From positions 1 through 64,000 of the forward strand of contig NZ_KZ626859.1 of NCBI RefSeq assembly GCF_002911015.1: a DNA stretch of 64,000 nucleotides, given 5' to 3'. The translations under genes were made by a program, and so were the position numbers. How positions within the stretch are numbered: the first letter of the stretch is position 1; each line of letters begins with the position of its first letter. The notes beneath the pieces were generated by a model. That model was not told the DNA's origin. It searched no databases and saw only the letters and a list, made by a program, of their open reading frames with translations. Of this stretch, positions 1 to 8,699 are shown in pieces. The stretch is from Streptomyces populi. GTDB taxonomy: Bacteria > Actinomycetota > Actinomycetes > Streptomycetales > Streptomycetaceae.

Positions 1-128
1 TCGTCGCCCTCGACCACGCCTTCGTCCTGCTGACCCTGCTGTGCCTCACCACCGCCGCGGCCGCCGGAGTCCTGCGCACCGGATCCGACCGCGCACCCCA
101 TGACGAGATGGCCCCCACCAGCGGCTGA
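1..128 (+). CDS. C-terminal fragment of a membrane protein, probably a transporter
   Basis: An open frame enters the window from the left (codons in phase with position 3) and ends at a TGA at 126-128. The visible 41 residues begin with a hydrophobic stretch (FVLLTLLCLTTAAAAGVL) that looks like a last transmembrane helix, followed by a short charged cytoplasmic tail. This is the usual end of an MFS-type efflux protein, but too little is visible to name a family. A strong hairpin follows directly, so this is the end of its transcription unit. Confidence 0.5.
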   Translation, partial: VALDHAFVLLTLLCLTTAAAAGVLRTGSDRAPHDEMAPTSG

Positions 129-130
129 CC

Positions 131-169
131 GCCGGTGCGGCACGGTCCTGACCCCCGTGCCGCACCGGC
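131..169 (+). terminator. Hairpin terminator after the partial membrane protein
   Basis: A 15-bp perfect stem (131-145 pairs with 155-169) with a 9-nt loop begins 2 bp after the TGA at 126-128. It is GC-rich and lacks a clear T-run, as is common in Streptomyces. It also lies downstream of the opposing NB-ARC gene (stop at 376) and may serve both strands. Confidence 0.6.
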
Positions 170-375
170 CGTGCCGGTGTCGTGCTGCCCCTCGATCTCC
201 CCGTCCGTGACGTGCTGCCCCGCGCGCGACGGGCGGAGGAGCCGGGGCTCGATCGGATCCGGGTGGTGGAAGACCTCGGCCGGCGCGGCGACCTCGCCGG
301 GACCGGGAACGGACGCTCAGGGGATCAGCGACGGACTTCATGGCCGCACGAACGGATCAACGGCCTCCAGCCGCA

Positions 376-3300
376 TCAGGCGACTACGTACTCGAAGGCG
401 AACAACCCCGCCGTCGTACCCGCGAACAACGCTCGGCCGTCCGCGGACCAGGAACACGACCACACGGCACTGTCGGTGCGCATCATGGTCAGGACCTCGC
501 CGCTCGAGGGGGCGTGGATCCGTATGGTCTCGTCCGCGCCGCCGGTGGCGAGGCAGGATCCGTCGGGGCTGAAGGCGACCGCGCGCACCGGCCCGCGATG
601 ACCGTTCAGCATGCGCACCATGACCCCGGTGGACGGGTCCCAGATCCGCACCGTCGTATCGCTGCTGCCGGTGGCCAGGCGGGAGCCGTCCGGGCTGAAC
701 GCCACCGAGTGCAGCTGGTCGGTGTGGCCGACCAGGGTGCGAACCACCTCGCCGGTGGACGGGTCCCAGATCCGCACCGTCGTGTCGTGACTGGCGGTGG
801 CCAGGAACGTGCCGTCGGGGCTGAAGGCGACCGCGCGCACCGGCCCGCGATGACCGTTCAGCATGCGCACCCTGGCCCCGGTGGACGGGTCCCAGATCCG
901 CACCGTCGTATCGCTGCTGCCGGTGGCCAGGCGGGAGCCGTCCGGGCTGAACGCCACCGAGTGCAGCTGGTCGGTGCGTCCCCGCAGGGTGCGGACCGTC
1001 TCGCCGGTGGCCATGTCCCACAACCGAAGTGTCTTGTCGCTGCTGCTGGTCGCCAGACGGGCGCCGTCCGGGCTGAACGCCACCGCCAGCACCGCGCCCT
1101 GGTGTCCCCGCAGGGTGCGTGTGATCTCGCCGGTGACGGGGTCCCAGATCGGCACGACGGTGTCGCGATTGCTGCTGACGAGGCAGGAGCCGTCCGGGCT
1201 GGAGACGACCGCGCGCAACTGGTCGGTGCGGCCGGTCAGCGCTACCGGTGTGCCGCTGGACGTCGGGTCCCACGCCAGGGCGATGCGATCGTTTCCGCCG
1301 GTGACAAGGCGAGCGCCGTCCGGGCCGAAAGCCACAGCGAGCACCGCCCCTCGATGCCCGGTCAGGGTGTGCACCGCCTGGCCGGTGCCGGTGTCCCAGA
1401 TCCGCACCACGGCGATATGGCTGCCGGTGGCCAGGCGGGAGCCGTCCGGGCTGAAGCTCGCGGCCCGCACCACCCCCGACAGATCGTGTACGCCCTCCAC
1501 TCCACCGGGCCCCCAGATCCGCAGTGTGCGGTCATTGCTACAGGTCAGCATGCGGGAACCGTCAGGGGCGAACGCCAGCGCGCGCACCGGCCCGCTGTGT
1601 CCGGTCAGCACGCGCGACGCCCGGAGACCGGTGGCCGGCCCGTCTCCCGACCTGTCGGGACCGAGGGGCACGACGTCCCAGATCCGTACGGTCGCATCCG
1701 CACCGCCACTGGCCAGGAGCGAGCCGTCCGGACCGAACGCCACCACGGACACGAGGCCCCCGTGACCAGTCGCCGTGTGCAGCATCTCGCCGGTCGCCGG
1801 ATCCCAGATCCGCACCGTCGTGTCACTGCTGCCGGTGGCCAGGAGAGAGCCGTCCGGGCTGAACGCCACAGCGACGACCGGCCCGTCGTGCCCCCTCACG
1901 GTGCGCATCGCCTGACCGGTGGCCGCGTCCCAGATCCGCACGGTCGCGTCACGGCCGCCGGTGGCCAGCAAACGGCCGTCGGGGCTGAAGGCCACGGCGC
2001 GTACCGGCCCGTGGTGGCCGGTCAGAGTGTGAAGGGCCTCCCCTGTGACGGAACTCCACATCCGTACGGTCGTGTCCCGACTGCCAGTGGCGATGCGGGC
2101 ACCGTCCGGGCTGTACGCCACCGCGTGGATCGGCCCGCGGTGGCCGGTCAGGGTGCGCATCAGGGCGGGGTCGGGCAGGTCCGGAGGAGGCCAGCGGTCG
2201 AGGAGGGCGGGAGTGCCGGCGGGAAGCGGGCGGGCGGGCCAGTGCGGAGCGCCGGTGATGCGGCTGCGCAGGACCGTGTCGAGGGCGTGCGGCGGGGTGG
2301 TGGGGGTGAGCAGGTGGGCGGCTTGGGCCAGTTGGCGGGCGAGAGGCCGGGCCGGAACTCCCAGGAGGTCGAGATCGCGCCAGGGGGCGGTGGGACCACG
2401 CTGATGCAGGCGCGTGCGGATCCACCGGAAATCCCCTGCGAGGGTGAGTGCCTGTGTGGAACGGCGAGCGTCGAGGAAGTGCTCGACGAGATGGTCCAGC
2501 AGGTAGCCGACCGTGACCCGCCACCACGGCACCGCTCCGTCCTCGGCTGCGGGCAGGGAGGCCGCGACGGCGTCGAGCAGAGCGGCGTTCGCGTTGCTCA
2601 GCCCCGCGGGACCCAGTTCCGTACGCAGGTAGTCGCGGACGACGTCGTGGACGGTGACGGCTCCGCCGGCCACGGTGGTCTGGATGCCGAGCAGCGACAG
2701 GTCGGCCATCTGCTTGCACAGGGCGCGGGTGGCGGTCTCGTCGAGGTTGCCGGTGGCGTGCCACAGCGTCGCCACAAGGTCGATGGGCACACTCTCGTCC
2801 TCGGCGAACACCCCGAGTTCGTTGAAGCGCTGCTCGGCCTGCTCGTGCGGCAGGAGCGTCGAGGCGGCGCGGATGCTGGCCCGTACGGCGGTATTGCGCT
2901 GGTCGGGGTTGTCGAGGTCGAGGGTGCCGTCGGGGTCCTGGACGGCGGGACCGTCAGCGCGCAGCCGCCGCAGGAGCGTTCCGGCTGCGGCGGTCGGATC
3001 CGCTCCGGTGGCTATCTGATCGGCAAGGAACTTGTTCGCGATGCCCAGCAACAGCGCCCACCGTCCCGTCGCCTCGACCAGTTCCTCCACCGCCTCGCGC
3101 CGCGGTGGGGCGGGGAGCCGGTGGGTGAGCAGGAGCCGGGCCTGCTCCACCGTCATACGGTCGACTTCGATCCGCACCGCGGCGGCCGGGAGCACATCGG
3201 CCCTGCGCGTGGTCACCAACCGGACACAGGACCGCTCGGCACCCCGCAGGAACGGGGTGAGCTGCTCTCGTTCCCAGACGTCGTCGATGATGAGCAGGGT

Positions 3301-3876
3301 GCGCGGCCGCCCCGCGAGGAGCGTGCCGAGGTGGGCTCCGGCGCGCTCGGGGTCCGAACCGCTCTCGGTGGTATCGCCGGTGATCAGGCGGGTTTCCTCC
3401 GCGACCTTCGCGGCGACGGCCGCACGGCCGCGCACCTCCCGCCCCATGGTGATCAGGTGAACACCACCCGGGAACCGGCGCTGCACCGAACGCTGGGCGG
3501 CCACGTATCTCGCCAGACTGGTCTTGCCGAACCCGCCGGCCCCGTGCAACCCAGCCGTGATCGCCACCGGATCGCTGTTCCCCCAACGCCCGGTACGCCT
3601 GCGGACGGCCTTGATGACGGCGGCCGCTTCGTCTCGGTCCACCCACCACTCCGGCACCTCGGGCGGCGCCGGACGACCGGTCGCAGCCGACGCCGCGCCA
3701 GGGACCGCCCGTAAGGAGACCGCCAGAGCGACCAGTCCCGCCACCGAGCCGAAGACACTCGCCACCGGATCGGCGACACCCCAGCCATCACGCGCCGTCG
3801 TCACCAGCAGCCACACCACGGCCGCCACGCATACGGCGATCAGAGCACGTGTCCCCCAGCGTCCCCGTGATCCCAT
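376..3876 (-). CDS. Membrane-anchored NB-ARC (STAND) ATPase with 14 WD40 repeats
   Basis: This 1166-residue protein has the layout of an NLR-like signalling ATPase. Two hydrophobic helices (about residues 11-27 and 38-57) sit at the N-terminus. The NB-ARC module follows: P-loop GAGGFGKTS (about 112-120), Walker B LLIIDDVW (194-201), the sensor-like segment VRLVTTRR (219-226), and VHDVVRDYL (409-417) in the position of the MHD motif. From about residue 572 there are 14 WD40 repeats of about 42 residues, enough for two seven-bladed propellers; the sixth and fourteenth are degenerate. In this class the repeats normally hold the ATPase inactive until a ligand binds. The ligand and output are unknown; the N-terminal helices could be an anchor or a membrane effector. 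It is a single gene, lies beside conserved core genes, and looks accessory. The start ATG at 3876 gives a sensible first helix. Confidence 0.85.
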   Translation of the reverse strand: MGSRGRWGTRALIAVCVAAVVWLLVTTARDGWGVADPVASVFGSVAGLVALAVSLRAVPGAASAATGRPAPPEVPEWWVDRDEAAAVIKAVRRRTGRWGNSDPVAITAGLHGAGGFGKTSLARYVAAQRSVQRRFPGGVHLITMGREVRGRAAVAAKVAEETRLITGDTTESGSDPERAGAHLGTLLAGRPRTLLIIDDVWEREQLTPFLRGAERSCVRLVTTRRADVLPAAAVRIEVDRMTVEQARLLLTHRLPAPPRREAVEELVEATGRWALLLGIANKFLADQIATGADPTAAAGTLLRRLRADGPAVQDPDGTLDLDNPDQRNTAVRASIRAASTLLPHEQAEQRFNELGVFAEDESVPIDLVATLWHATGNLDETATRALCKQMADLSLLGIQTTVAGGAVTVHDVVRDYLRTELGPAGLSNANAALLDAVAASLPAAEDGAVPWWRVTVGYLLDHLVEHFLDARRSTQALTLAGDFRWIRTRLHQRGPTAPWRDLDLLGVPARPLARQLAQAAHLLTPTTPPHALDTVLRSRITGAPHWPARPLPAGTPALLDRWPPPDLPDPALMRTLTGHRGPIHAVAYSPDGARIATGSRDTTVRMWSSVTGEALHTLTGHHGPVRAVAFSPDGRLLATGGRDATVRIWDAATGQAMRTVRGHDGPVVAVAFSPDGSLLATGSSDTTVRIWDPATGEMLHTATGHGGLVSVVAFGPDGSLLASGGADATVRIWDVVPLGPDRSGDGPATGLRASRVLTGHSGPVRALAFAPDGSRMLTCSNDRTLRIWGPGGVEGVHDLSGVVRAASFSPDGSRLATGSHIAVVRIWDTGTGQAVHTLTGHRGAVLAVAFGPDGARLVTGGNDRIALAWDPTSSGTPVALTGRTDQLRAVVSSPDGSCLVSSNRDTVVPIWDPVTGEITRTLRGHQGAVLAVAFSPDGARLATSSSDKTLRLWDMATGETVRTLRGRTDQLHSVAFSPDGSRLATGSSDTTVRIWDPSTGARVRMLNGHRGPVRAVAFSPDGTFLATASHDTTVRIWDPSTGEVVRTLVGHTDQLHSVAFSPDGSRLATGSSDTTVRIWDPSTGVMVRMLNGHRGPVRAVAFSPDGSCLATGGADETIRIHAPSSGEVLTMMRTDSAVWSCSWSADGRALFAGTTAGLFAFEYVVA
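571..976 (-). repeat. 252-bp tandem duplication inside the WD40 region
   Basis: Bases 571-724 and 823-976 are identical except for two mismatches, at an offset of exactly 252 bp. That offset equals two WD40 repeats of 126 bp, so repeats 10-11 and 12-13 of the protein are near-copies of each other (each pair starts with the TDQLHSVAFSPDGSRLATG block). The remaining blades are clearly more diverged at DNA level. Confidence 0.9.
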
Positions 3877-3993
3877 GGGCCCTGATCATTCCCTCTGACC
3901 CCGGATCGACGCCAGTCCCTCGCCACCGGACAACTGGCCTGTGCCGTTCCACAGCACCCCGGCGAACAATCGCCCAGCCGACCGCGGCCGCCG

Positions 3994-4037
3994 CTCCTTC
4001 CGGATACGGCCGACCGTCACTCCTTCCGGATACGGCC
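3994..4037. repeat. 18-bp direct repeat between two genes
   Basis: The 18-mer CTCCTTCCGGATACGGCC occurs at 3994-4011 and again at 4020-4037. It lies downstream of the RNA methyltransferase stop and upstream of the NB-ARC gene, both on the minus strand. Its role is unknown; it could mark the edge of the accessory NB-ARC insertion or contain regulator sites. Confidence 0.6.
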
Positions 4038-4087
4038 CCTCGTCGCTCCGGTCGGCGTACGACCTGCCGTGCGGCGGTCGGCGAAGG

Positions 4088-5416
4088 TCAGGAGCCCTTC
4101 GCGGCCGGTTCGAGGATCGCCACGCACTCCACGTGGTGCGTCATCGGGAACAGGTCGAACGCACGCAGCGTCCGCACCTTGTAGCCGCCGTCGCGGAAGT
4201 ACGCCAGGTCGCGGGCGAGGGCCGCCGGGTCGCAGGCCACGTACGCGATGCGGCGCGCGCCCAGGGACGACAGGTGTTCGACCGTCTTCTTGCCGGCGCC
4301 CGCCCGGGGCGGGTCGAGGACGATGATGTCGACCTCGGTGATGCCGGTGCGCGGGAGGACCGCCTCGACCTTGCCCTGTTCGATGCGGACGCGGTCGAAG
4401 CCGGCGAGGTTGTGCCGGGCGTCCTCCACCGCGCGCTTGCCCGACTCGATGCCGAGGACCGCGCCCTGGTCGCCCAGGCGGTCGGCGAGGGCGCCCGCGA
4501 AGAGGCCGACACCGCAGTAGAGGTCCAGGGCCATCTCGCCCTTGCGGGGCAGCAGGCCCTGCATGACGGCCTTGACCAGCGTGTCGGCGGCCATCGGGTG
4601 GACCTGCCAGAAGCCGCCGCTGCCGACCCGGTGGGTACGGCCGTCGGCGCGCTCGCGCACGAACGCGCGGCCGTGGACGCGGTGGATGCCGCCGTCCTTC
4701 TCCTCGACGCGCATCACGGAGACCGGCTTGTCGAGTTCGACGAGGGGCAGACGGGCGCCGGGCCGGGGCTCCAGGATCACCATGCGGTCCTGGGAGCCGG
4801 TCGCGGCGATCGCCTCGACGGCCTCCATACCGGACCAGTCGCGCTCCTCGATGCCGAGTTCGGTGACGCCCGGGGCGGCGATCATGCAGCGCTCGATGGG
4901 CTCGACCTCGTGCGAGCGGTGGCGGCGCAGGCCGGCGTTGCCGTCCGGGTCGATGGCGTACTGGACGCGCGTGCGCCACTGCGGGACCTCGCCGGCGGGC
5001 AGCTTGTCGCCCTCGGCGGGCATCACCGTGCCGTCCCAGCCGGCCTCCTCGGGCGTGAGGCCCGCGAGGCGCTGCAACTGCTCGGCGATGACCTCGCCCT
5101 TGAGACGGCGCTGGGCGCCGGGCTTGGCGTGCTGCCAGTCGCAGCCGCCGCAGCGGCCGGGGCCCGCGTACGGGCAGGGCGCCTCGACGCGGTCCTTGGA
5201 GGCGTCGATGATCCGCACGGCGTCGGCGCGCAGGAACCGCGCCCCCTCCTCGCCCTCGGTCACCCGGGCGACGACGCGCTCACCGGGCAGCGCGTGCCGG
5301 ACGAAGAGGACCTGGCCCTCGTCGGTCCGGGCGATGCAGTGCCCGCCGTGCGCCACGGGGCCGATCTCGACCTCGTACTCGTCCCCCACCAGCGACTTCT
5401 TCGGTTCTGCCTGCAT
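4088..5416 (-). CDS. TRAM-domain class I SAM-dependent RNA methyltransferase (TrmA/RlmD-like)
   Basis: This protein of 442 residues is predicted to methylate uracil at C5 in tRNA or rRNA using SAM. An N-terminal TRAM-like beta-barrel is followed by a cysteine cluster (CPYAGPGRCGGCDWQHA) typical of the iron-sulfur-binding RumA branch. The C-terminal half has the SAM fold (LDLYCGVGLFAG), the ILDPPRAG-type motif, here IIVLDPPRAGAGKK, and a catalytic cysteine region (YVACDPAALARDL). The ATG at 5416 is chosen because GGAG precedes it at good spacing and the TRAM segment begins right after; an upstream in-frame start at 5470 adds 18 unrelated residues. It lies 129 bp downstream of the permease gene on the same strand, as in mycobacteria. 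The exact target base cannot be read from sequence. Confidence 0.85.
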   Translation of the reverse strand: MQAEPKKSLVGDEYEVEIGPVAHGGHCIARTDEGQVLFVRHALPGERVVARVTEGEEGARFLRADAVRIIDASKDRVEAPCPYAGPGRCGGCDWQHAKPGAQRRLKGEVIAEQLQRLAGLTPEEAGWDGTVMPAEGDKLPAGEVPQWRTRVQYAIDPDGNAGLRRHRSHEVEPIERCMIAAPGVTELGIEERDWSGMEAVEAIAATGSQDRMVILEPRPGARLPLVELDKPVSVMRVEEKDGGIHRVHGRAFVRERADGRTHRVGSGGFWQVHPMAADTLVKAVMQGLLPRKGEMALDLYCGVGLFAGALADRLGDQGAVLGIESGKRAVEDARHNLAGFDRVRIEQGKVEAVLPRTGITEVDIIVLDPPRAGAGKKTVEHLSSLGARRIAYVACDPAALARDLAYFRDGGYKVRTLRAFDLFPMTHHVECVAILEPAAKGS

Positions 5417-5545
5417 GGTGGGGTGACTCCAGATGAGAGGGGGAAACGGCCGGAGAACACGGCCGGACAACAGCCGTCCAGTCTACGTGCTCACGGCACC
5501 GCTTCCCGCCTCGGCCATGAGCACGCGACGTGCTTCCCGCCCCCG

Positions 5546-7594
5546 TCAGCTCTTCTGGGTGGGCTCCTTGGGCCGCTCCTGGGCCGGTCCGCGGCGCACC
5601 GCGCCCGGAGCGTTCCAGTCCTGGCGCTTGCGGGCGCGCAGCTTCGCGGCCTCGGACGACTCCAGCTGGTAGGGCACGGAGGTCACCATGACACCCGGGG
5701 TGAACAGCAGACGGCCCTTGAGGCGCAGGGCGCTCTGGTTGTGCAGCAGGTGCTCGTACCAGTGGCCGACGACGTACTCGGGGATGATCACGGAGACCGC
5801 GTCGCGCGGCGACTCCTTGCGCAGGCCCTTCACGTACTCGATGACCGGGCGGGTGATCTCGCGGTAGGGCGAGTCGAGGACCTTGAGCGGTACGTCGATG
5901 CCGCGCCGCTCCCACTCGTCGCGCAGGGTCTTCGTCTCGGCCGGGTCCACGTTGACGCTGAGCGCTTCGAGCGTGTCGGAGCGCAGCAGCTTGGCGTAGG
6001 CGAGGGCGCGCAGCGCAGGCCGGTGGATCTTGGAGACCAGGACGACGGAGTGGACGCGGGAGGGGCGGACGCTGTCGTCGGTCGGCCCCTCGGGGGCGGC
6101 CAGCTCCTCCGCGACGCGGTCGTAGTGCTTACGGATCGCGGTCATCGTCGCGTAGAAGATCACCATGCCGAGCAGGGCGACCCAGGCGCCGTGGGTGAAC
6201 TTGGTGACGAGGACGACGACCAGGACAAGCCCGGTGAAGAAGGCGCCGAAGGCGTTGATCGCGCGCGAGCGGATCATGTGGGTGCGCTTGGCCTGGTCGG
6301 TCTCACTGGCCAGGTGGCGGTTCCAGTGGCGGACCATGCCGGTCTGGCTGAGAGTGAAGGAGACGAAGACGCCGACGATGTACAGCTGGATCAGCCGGGT
6401 CGAGTCGGCCCCGTAGATGATCACGAGCATGCTCGCGGCGCCGGCCAGGAGCACGATGCCGTTCGAGAAGGCCAGGCGGTCGCCGCGGGTGTGGAGCTGG
6501 CGCGGCAGGTAGCGGTCCTGGGCGAGGATCGAACCGAGCAGCGGGAAGCCGTTGTACGCGGTGTTCGCGGCCAGGAACAGGACGAGGGCGGTGGCGGCGG
6601 CGAGCAGGATGAACAGGAAGCTGCCCTTGCCGAACACGGCCTCGGCGACCTGGGAGATCACCGGGTTCTGGACGTAATCGGCACCGACGGCCACACCGTT
6701 GTGGATCAGGTCCGTGGCCGGATTCTCGGCCATGCGCACCTTGGTGGTCATGGCCAGGGCGATGATGCCGCAGAACATGGTGACGGCGAGCAGGCCCATC
6801 GCGGCGAGCGTGGTCGCGGCGTTCTTCGACTTGGGCTTGCGGAAGGCCGGGACGCCGTTGGAGATGGCCTCGACGCCGGTGAGCGCCGCACAGCCGGAGG
6901 AGAAGGCGCGCAGCAGCAGGAAGACGAGCGCGAAGCCCGCGAGCCCCTGGTGCTCGGCCTTGATGTGGTACTCGGCGGTCGGCGCCAGCATGGTGTCGCC
7001 GAGCACGAGTCCGCGGAAGGCACCCCAGGCGATCATGATGAAGACGCCGGCGACGAAGACGTAGGTCGGGATCGCGAAGAGCTTTCCGGACTCCTTGACC
7101 CCGCGCAGGTTCATCAGCGTGAGCAGCACGATGACGGCGACCGCGCAGAACACCTTGTGCTCCACCACGAACGGCACCGCCGAGCCGAGGTTCTCGATGC
7201 CGGAGGCGATGGAGACGGCGACGGTGAGGACGTAGTCGACGAGCAGCGCGCTGGCGACGGTGAGGCCGGCCCGTGGACCGAGGTTGGTGGTGGCGACCTC
7301 GTAGTCACCGCCGCCGCTCGGGTAGGCGTGCACGTTCTGCCGGTAGGACGCGACCACCGTGAACATCAGCACGACGACCGCGACCGCGATCCAGGGGCTG
7401 AAGTGGTAGGCCGACACGCCCGCGATGGAGAGGACCAGCAGCACTTCCCCGGGCGCGTACGCCACGGAGGAGAGCGGGTCGGATGCGAAAACGGGGAGGG
7501 CGATGCGCTTCGGCAGAAGCGTTTCCCCCAGCCGGTCGCTGCGCAGTGCGCGCCCGATGAGGATCCGCTTGGGCACGTCGGTCAGTTTGGACAC
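5546..7594 (-). CDS. APC-superfamily permease, KimA-like potassium importer candidate
   Basis: This integral membrane protein of 682 residues has about 12 hydrophobic helices and a soluble C-terminal domain of about 170 residues. The N-terminal block (KRILIGRALRSD, then ASDPLSSVAYAPGE) closely resembles the signature region of Bacillus KimA (YdaO), a high-affinity potassium importer whose activity is inhibited by c-di-AMP. The KimA assignment is inference from these motifs and from context: the gene is divergent from two RCK/TrkA potassium regulators. A generic amino-acid permease is the alternative. A GTG at 7594 opens the conserved N-terminus (VSKLTDVPKRILIG); the longer frame to 7633 adds residues that do not look coding. 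The RNA methyltransferase lies downstream on the same strand. Confidence 0.7.
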   Translation of the reverse strand: MSKLTDVPKRILIGRALRSDRLGETLLPKRIALPVFASDPLSSVAYAPGEVLLVLSIAGVSAYHFSPWIAVAVVVLMFTVVASYRQNVHAYPSGGGDYEVATTNLGPRAGLTVASALLVDYVLTVAVSIASGIENLGSAVPFVVEHKVFCAVAVIVLLTLMNLRGVKESGKLFAIPTYVFVAGVFIMIAWGAFRGLVLGDTMLAPTAEYHIKAEHQGLAGFALVFLLLRAFSSGCAALTGVEAISNGVPAFRKPKSKNAATTLAAMGLLAVTMFCGIIALAMTTKVRMAENPATDLIHNGVAVGADYVQNPVISQVAEAVFGKGSFLFILLAAATALVLFLAANTAYNGFPLLGSILAQDRYLPRQLHTRGDRLAFSNGIVLLAGAASMLVIIYGADSTRLIQLYIVGVFVSFTLSQTGMVRHWNRHLASETDQAKRTHMIRSRAINAFGAFFTGLVLVVVLVTKFTHGAWVALLGMVIFYATMTAIRKHYDRVAEELAAPEGPTDDSVRPSRVHSVVLVSKIHRPALRALAYAKLLRSDTLEALSVNVDPAETKTLRDEWERRGIDVPLKVLDSPYREITRPVIEYVKGLRKESPRDAVSVIIPEYVVGHWYEHLLHNQSALRLKGRLLFTPGVMVTSVPYQLESSEAAKLRARKRQDWNAPGAVRRGPAQERPKEPTQKS

Positions 7595-7690
7595 AACAGG
7601 GAATCGTAAGGGTTCGAACTGGCAATCGCCCACCCGCCGCCCCTCTTCGGCCCGTCGTCTGCTCTCCGGGTGAAAACGGGGCGGACTCCG

Positions 7691-7705
7691 CTGCGGATTC
7701 CGCAG
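7691..7705. promoter_or_regulatory. Small palindrome between the permease and ceoB
   Basis: CTGCGGATTCCGCAG is a perfect inverted repeat with 7-bp arms about one central base. It lies about 100 bp upstream of the permease start and 60 bp upstream of the small gene at 7765, so it could be an operator. The rest of the 7595-8027 spacer holds the small gene and the promoter of ceoB but no other structure I can name. Confidence 0.3.
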
Positions 7706-7764
7706 CCCCGGAGATCCACGTGTCTATATGACAAAACCCCACCCCCGACCGCCCCGGAGGACCC

Positions 7765-7860
7765 GTGCACCTGACCGCTGAGCTCATCGGCGCCGCCGTC
7801 GCGCTGGCCGGCCTCGGAATCCTGACCCTCGCGAGTGTTCGCAGCATCACACGGCGCTGA
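7765..7860 (+). CDS. 31-residue single-pass membrane microprotein
   Basis: A GTG at 7765 preceded by GGAGG (7756-7760, 4 nt spacing) opens a 31-codon frame ending in TGA at 7858-7860. The product has a short polar start, one hydrophobic helix (LIGAAVALAGLGILTLASV) and a basic tail ending RSITRR. This is the topology of small accessory subunits of membrane transporters such as KdpF, but there is no sequence evidence for a specific family. It lies in the divergent spacer between the KimA-like permease and ceoB, so a role with the potassium proteins is an inference. Third positions are GC-rich as in a real gene. Confidence 0.5.
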   Translation: MHLTAELIGAAVALAGLGILTLASVRSITRR

Positions 7861-8027
7861 ATCCCCCGCGCCTGCGGCCTTTCACCGCCGGGCCACGGAC
7901 GTTCCGCGAAAAAGGCACAGGCGAACCTGGGCAACGATGCCCCCGGCCGACCGTGCGTGTGTAGCTTGGGCGGCGGTCTGAGACCCTGTTTAGCCTGAGC
8001 CGTAACCATTCATGCGGAAGGACGGTC

Positions 8028-8699
8028 GTGCACATCGTCATCATGGGCTGCGGAAGAGTAGGTTCCGCTCTTGCCCAGAACCTGGAGCAACAGGGGCACA
8101 CGGTCGCCGTGATCGACCAGGACCCCACCGCCTTTAGGCGGCTGGGCTCCGGGTTCGGCGGCCGTCGTGTCACCGGAGTCGGCTTCGACCAGGACACCCT
8201 GCGCGAGGCGGGCATCGAGGAGGCCGGTGCGTTCGCGGCGGTCTCCAGCGGTGACAACTCGAACATCATCGCCGCCCGCGTGGCCCGCGAGATGTTCGGC
8301 GTCGAGAACGTCGCCGCCCGCATCTACGATCCGCGTCGCGCCGAGGTCTACCAGCGCCTCGGCATCCCGACCGTCGCCACCGTCCGCTGGACGGCCGACC
8401 AGATGCTCCGCCGGCTGCTGCCCTCGGGCGCCGAGCCGCTGTGGCGCGACCCCACGGGCGGTGTGCAGCTCGCCGAGGTGCACACCTCCGTCGCGTGGGT
8501 GGGCCACAAGATCAGCCGCCTCCAGGACGAGACGGGCGTGCGCGTCGCCTTCCTCACCCGGCTGGGCGAGGCGATCCTGCCCAGCTCGCAGACGGTGCTG
8601 CAGGAGGGCGATCTGGTGCACGTGATGATGCGCACCGACGAGGTGGACAAGGTCGAGGCGGCGTTCGCCAAGGGCCCTGAAGGGGAGGCGGGGCACTGA
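8028..8699 (+). CDS. ceoB: RCK-type potassium transport regulatory protein (TrkA family, first copy)
   Basis: This 223-residue cytoplasmic protein has an N-terminal Rossmann RCK domain with the dinucleotide-binding motif GCGRVGSAL and the acidic residue ending beta 2 (VIDQD), followed by a TrkA_C-type domain (about 140-223). Such proteins form rings that gate Trk/Ktr potassium systems in response to NAD(H), ATP or c-di-AMP. The GTG at 8028 gives the canonical start (MHIVIMGCG) and is preceded by GGAAGGACG. It overlaps ceoC by ATGA, so the two are co-translated, as with the mycobacterial ceoB-ceoC pair. No pore subunit is visible beside it; the divergent permease is the obvious partner candidate. 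Confidence 0.85.
   Translation: MHIVIMGCGRVGSALAQNLEQQGHTVAVIDQDPTAFRRLGSGFGGRRVTGVGFDQDTLREAGIEEAGAFAAVSSGDNSNIIAARVAREMFGVENVAARIYDPRRAEVYQRLGIPTVATVRWTADQMLRRLLPSGAEPLWRDPTGGVQLAEVHTSVAWVGHKISRLQDETGVRVAFLTRLGEAILPSSQTVLQEGDLVHVMMRTDEVDKVEAAFAKGPEGEAGH

Noticed and set aside
571..2150. A CRISPR-like regular repeat array on the minus strand
   Set aside because: The regular 126-bp period comes from WD40 repeats in a long coding frame; there are no 20-40 bp repeats with unique spacers.
340..3714. A 1124-codon open frame on the plus strand opposite the NB-ARC gene
   Set aside because: It is an antisense shadow of the repeated WD40 codons; the protein is a low-complexity Arg/Gly/His-rich string with no domain, while the minus strand encodes clear NB-ARC and WD40 motifs.
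3941..7609. A 1222-codon plus-strand frame
   Set aside because: It runs antisense to the RNA methyltransferase and permease genes, both of which have full domain signatures; its product is low-complexity.
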